Shown here in pieces: positions 13,126-14,017 of a stretch of DNA of 14,017 nt. Position numbers and translations under genes: made by a program. Each line of letters opens with the position of its first letter. The stretch's first letter is position 1. The notes beneath the pieces are model-generated. The model was not told where the DNA came from, did not search any database, and was given only the letters and a program-made list of their open reading frames with translations. The DNA is taken from the NCBI GenBank assembly GCA_021160785.1, contig JAGHBX010000090.1, positions 1 to 14,017 on the forward strand. Reading direction: 5' to 3'. This stretch comes from Planctomycetota bacterium. Its GTDB lineage: Bacteria; Planctomycetota; Phycisphaerae; Sedimentisphaerales; Anaerohalosphaeraceae.

Positions 13126-13512
13126 TGCGTCAATCAGGTACCCGAAGACATCTACGGTGCAGGTGCAGGCGGAGCCGGCCGCCTGGGTTACGTCGATGCC
13201 GAATATCTCGCCTTCGGTATATTCGACGATGGCGACGGGGGTTGCGTTCGGGATCGGCTGCAGGATTGCGGCCTTGCCGGCGGCGTTAATGTTGCTCAGT
13301 GTCTGGGCGGCCAAAAAATCGTCCTTGTCGCCCGACTGGCCGAGGGTGGCTATTGCGCTTGCGGCCGTTGCCGAGAGGTTGCGCAGGACAACGTGCGAGA
13401 TGATCATCGTCTTGTCCGGGGGGACGGTGACGAGGTTCGTGAAGGCGACAGCGTTCAAGTCCACGCCGGCGACGCTCTTTAAGAGCGACATACATTCTTC
13501 GTTTAAGTTCAT
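13120..13512 (-). CDS. Small beta-rich phage structural protein
   Basis: A 130-residue protein without signal peptide. The core (VAFTNLVTVPPDKTMIISHV, then LRNLSATAASAIATLGQSGD) is an alternating-strand pattern: a stabilising TVPPDKT turn followed by an ISHVVLRN strand, as seen in small phage head or tail decoration proteins. The C-terminal half has GEIFGIDVTQAAGSACTCTV and ends DVFGYLIDAS, with two cysteines close together (about 117 and 119). ATG 13512 follows the upstream stop by two bases and has AGGAG eight bases upstream; the internal Met8 is less well supported. I do not recognise an exact family. Its place upstream of the fibronectin III-like gene suggests a virion component. Confidence 0.65.
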   Translation of the reverse strand: MNLNEECMSLLKSVAGVDLNAVAFTNLVTVPPDKTMIISHVVLRNLSATAASAIATLGQSGDKDDFLAAQTLSNINAAGKAAILQPIPNATPVAIVEYTEGEIFGIDVTQAAGSACTCTVDVFGYLIDAS

Positions 13513-13514
13513 GC

Positions 13515-14017
13515 TTAAATCTCCTGTTTGGTTACTACCTGGTTATCTTTGCAAACAACGGCGTTGTTTTTGCAGACGATCTCGGCGGTTCCGTTGTTGG
13601 CGAGCTGCAGCAGGCTCTCGCCGCGCAGATCGGTTACGCCGGTGATGACGCCGTCGGAATCGACGACGATCTCGCTCAGTTTGAGGTGATCGTATGACGG
13701 CCAGCCGTCGCCGTCTATGCCGGATCCGATTGTATTGTCGGGGTTCATCCAGACTAACGTTGTGTCGTTGTCGGTCGGATCGACGGCTGAACCCGGCGCA
13801 AAAGTCTTGGGCGTGCCGCGCCAGTTGTATTTGCCGCCGCGTACGTTAAACGTCGACGACGACGGGCACCAGACGCCTAATGAGGCCGCCCAGCGGAGGG
13901 CGTTGATCAGGCCGTAAACGAACTGCTTGAATTGGGCCATGAAGTTAGAGTTGTTCTCGTCAACGATTTCGATGCCGCGCCCATCGAGATAAGTTTCGAT
14001 ATCCGCCTCGGCAGGGT
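13515..14017 (-). CDS. Phage tail-associated protein (partial, cut by the right edge)
   Basis: The minus-strand frame stays open from the right edge to TAA at 13515-13517, giving at least 167 residues. An ATG at 13940 exists, but the 25 codons upstream of it read as good protein (ADIETYLDGRGIEIVDENNS) and no ribosome site precedes that ATG, so I take the gene as extending beyond the window. The visible part includes FVYGLINALRWAASLGVW, then YNWRGTPKTFAPGSAVDPT, TTLVWMNPDNTIGSGIDGDG and SEIVVDSDGVITGVTDLRG, typical of phage tail or fibre-base proteins where a value set is followed by DG turns. The last 25 residues repeat a short pattern (CKNNAVVCKDNQVVTKQEI). No family name can be given. Confidence 0.65.
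   Translation of the reverse strand, partial: PAEADIETYLDGRGIEIVDENNSNFMAQFKQFVYGLINALRWAASLGVWCPSSSTFNVRGGKYNWRGTPKTFAPGSAVDPTDNDTTLVWMNPDNTIGSGIDGDGWPSYDHLKLSEIVVDSDGVITGVTDLRGESLLQLANNGTAEIVCKNNAVVCKDNQVVTKQEI

Noticed and set aside
1..14017. tRNA or rRNA genes
   Set aside because: No cloverleaf-like segments with a TTCGA-type T-arm and CCA-proximal stem, and no rRNA-like stretches, were noticed when reading both strands.

Overview
The window looks like chromosomal DNA of a planctomycete, probably a Phycisphaerae-type lineage. The evidence is a pseudopilin with the N-terminal methylation motif and degenerate H-X9-DG tail typical of that phylum, a secreted nucleoside hydrolase, a planctomycete-style glycogen gene trio, small conserved proteins of a planctomycete type, and intergenic DNA full of short degenerate repeats. 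The assignment is inferred from protein style, not from a database search.

Bases 1-1400 hold the 3' tail of an unidentified + strand gene, then a minus-strand pair (a DUF2007-type small protein and an arginine-rich conserved small protein). Facing away from them on the + strand is a 65-residue single histone-fold protein, a likely bacterial histone, closed by a clear intrinsic terminator at 1448-1481.

Bases 1640-6418 form a + strand alpha-glucan operon: a glycogen/starch synthase-like glycosyltransferase, a GH57 alpha-amylase-type hydrolase and an archaeal/bacterial-type glycogen debranching enzyme. A promoter-like site and a roughly 100-base leader precede it. Together these would make, trim and debranch intracellular glycogen. 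A stand-alone pseudopilin gene with its own promoter follows (6530-7351).

Bases 7404-8890 (minus strand) carry a VOC/glyoxalase-fold protein and a signal-peptide-bearing nucleoside hydrolase, with a REP-like palindrome between them. Bases 8891-9574 appear noncoding and contain several families of degenerate short repeats and a terminator-like hairpin.

From 9575 to the right edge, all genes are on the minus strand and tightly packed, with TAATG overlaps, in the style of a phage tail module. Reading 5' to 3' (right to left): a tail-associated protein cut by the window edge, a small beta-rich structural protein, a fibronectin III-like protein, a basic/beta protein, a 450-residue AT-richer propeller protein with a chitin-binding-like C-terminus (candidate receptor-binding or tail-tip protein), a zinc-ribbon protein, a Gly/Phe-rich repeat protein, a DUF4031 protein and a hidden 57-residue protein apparently starting at CTG. 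Integrase, capsid, terminase and lysis genes are not in view. REP-like and microsatellite-like host repeats sit inside the module, so it may be an old or domesticated prophage remnant, or only the edge of an intact one.
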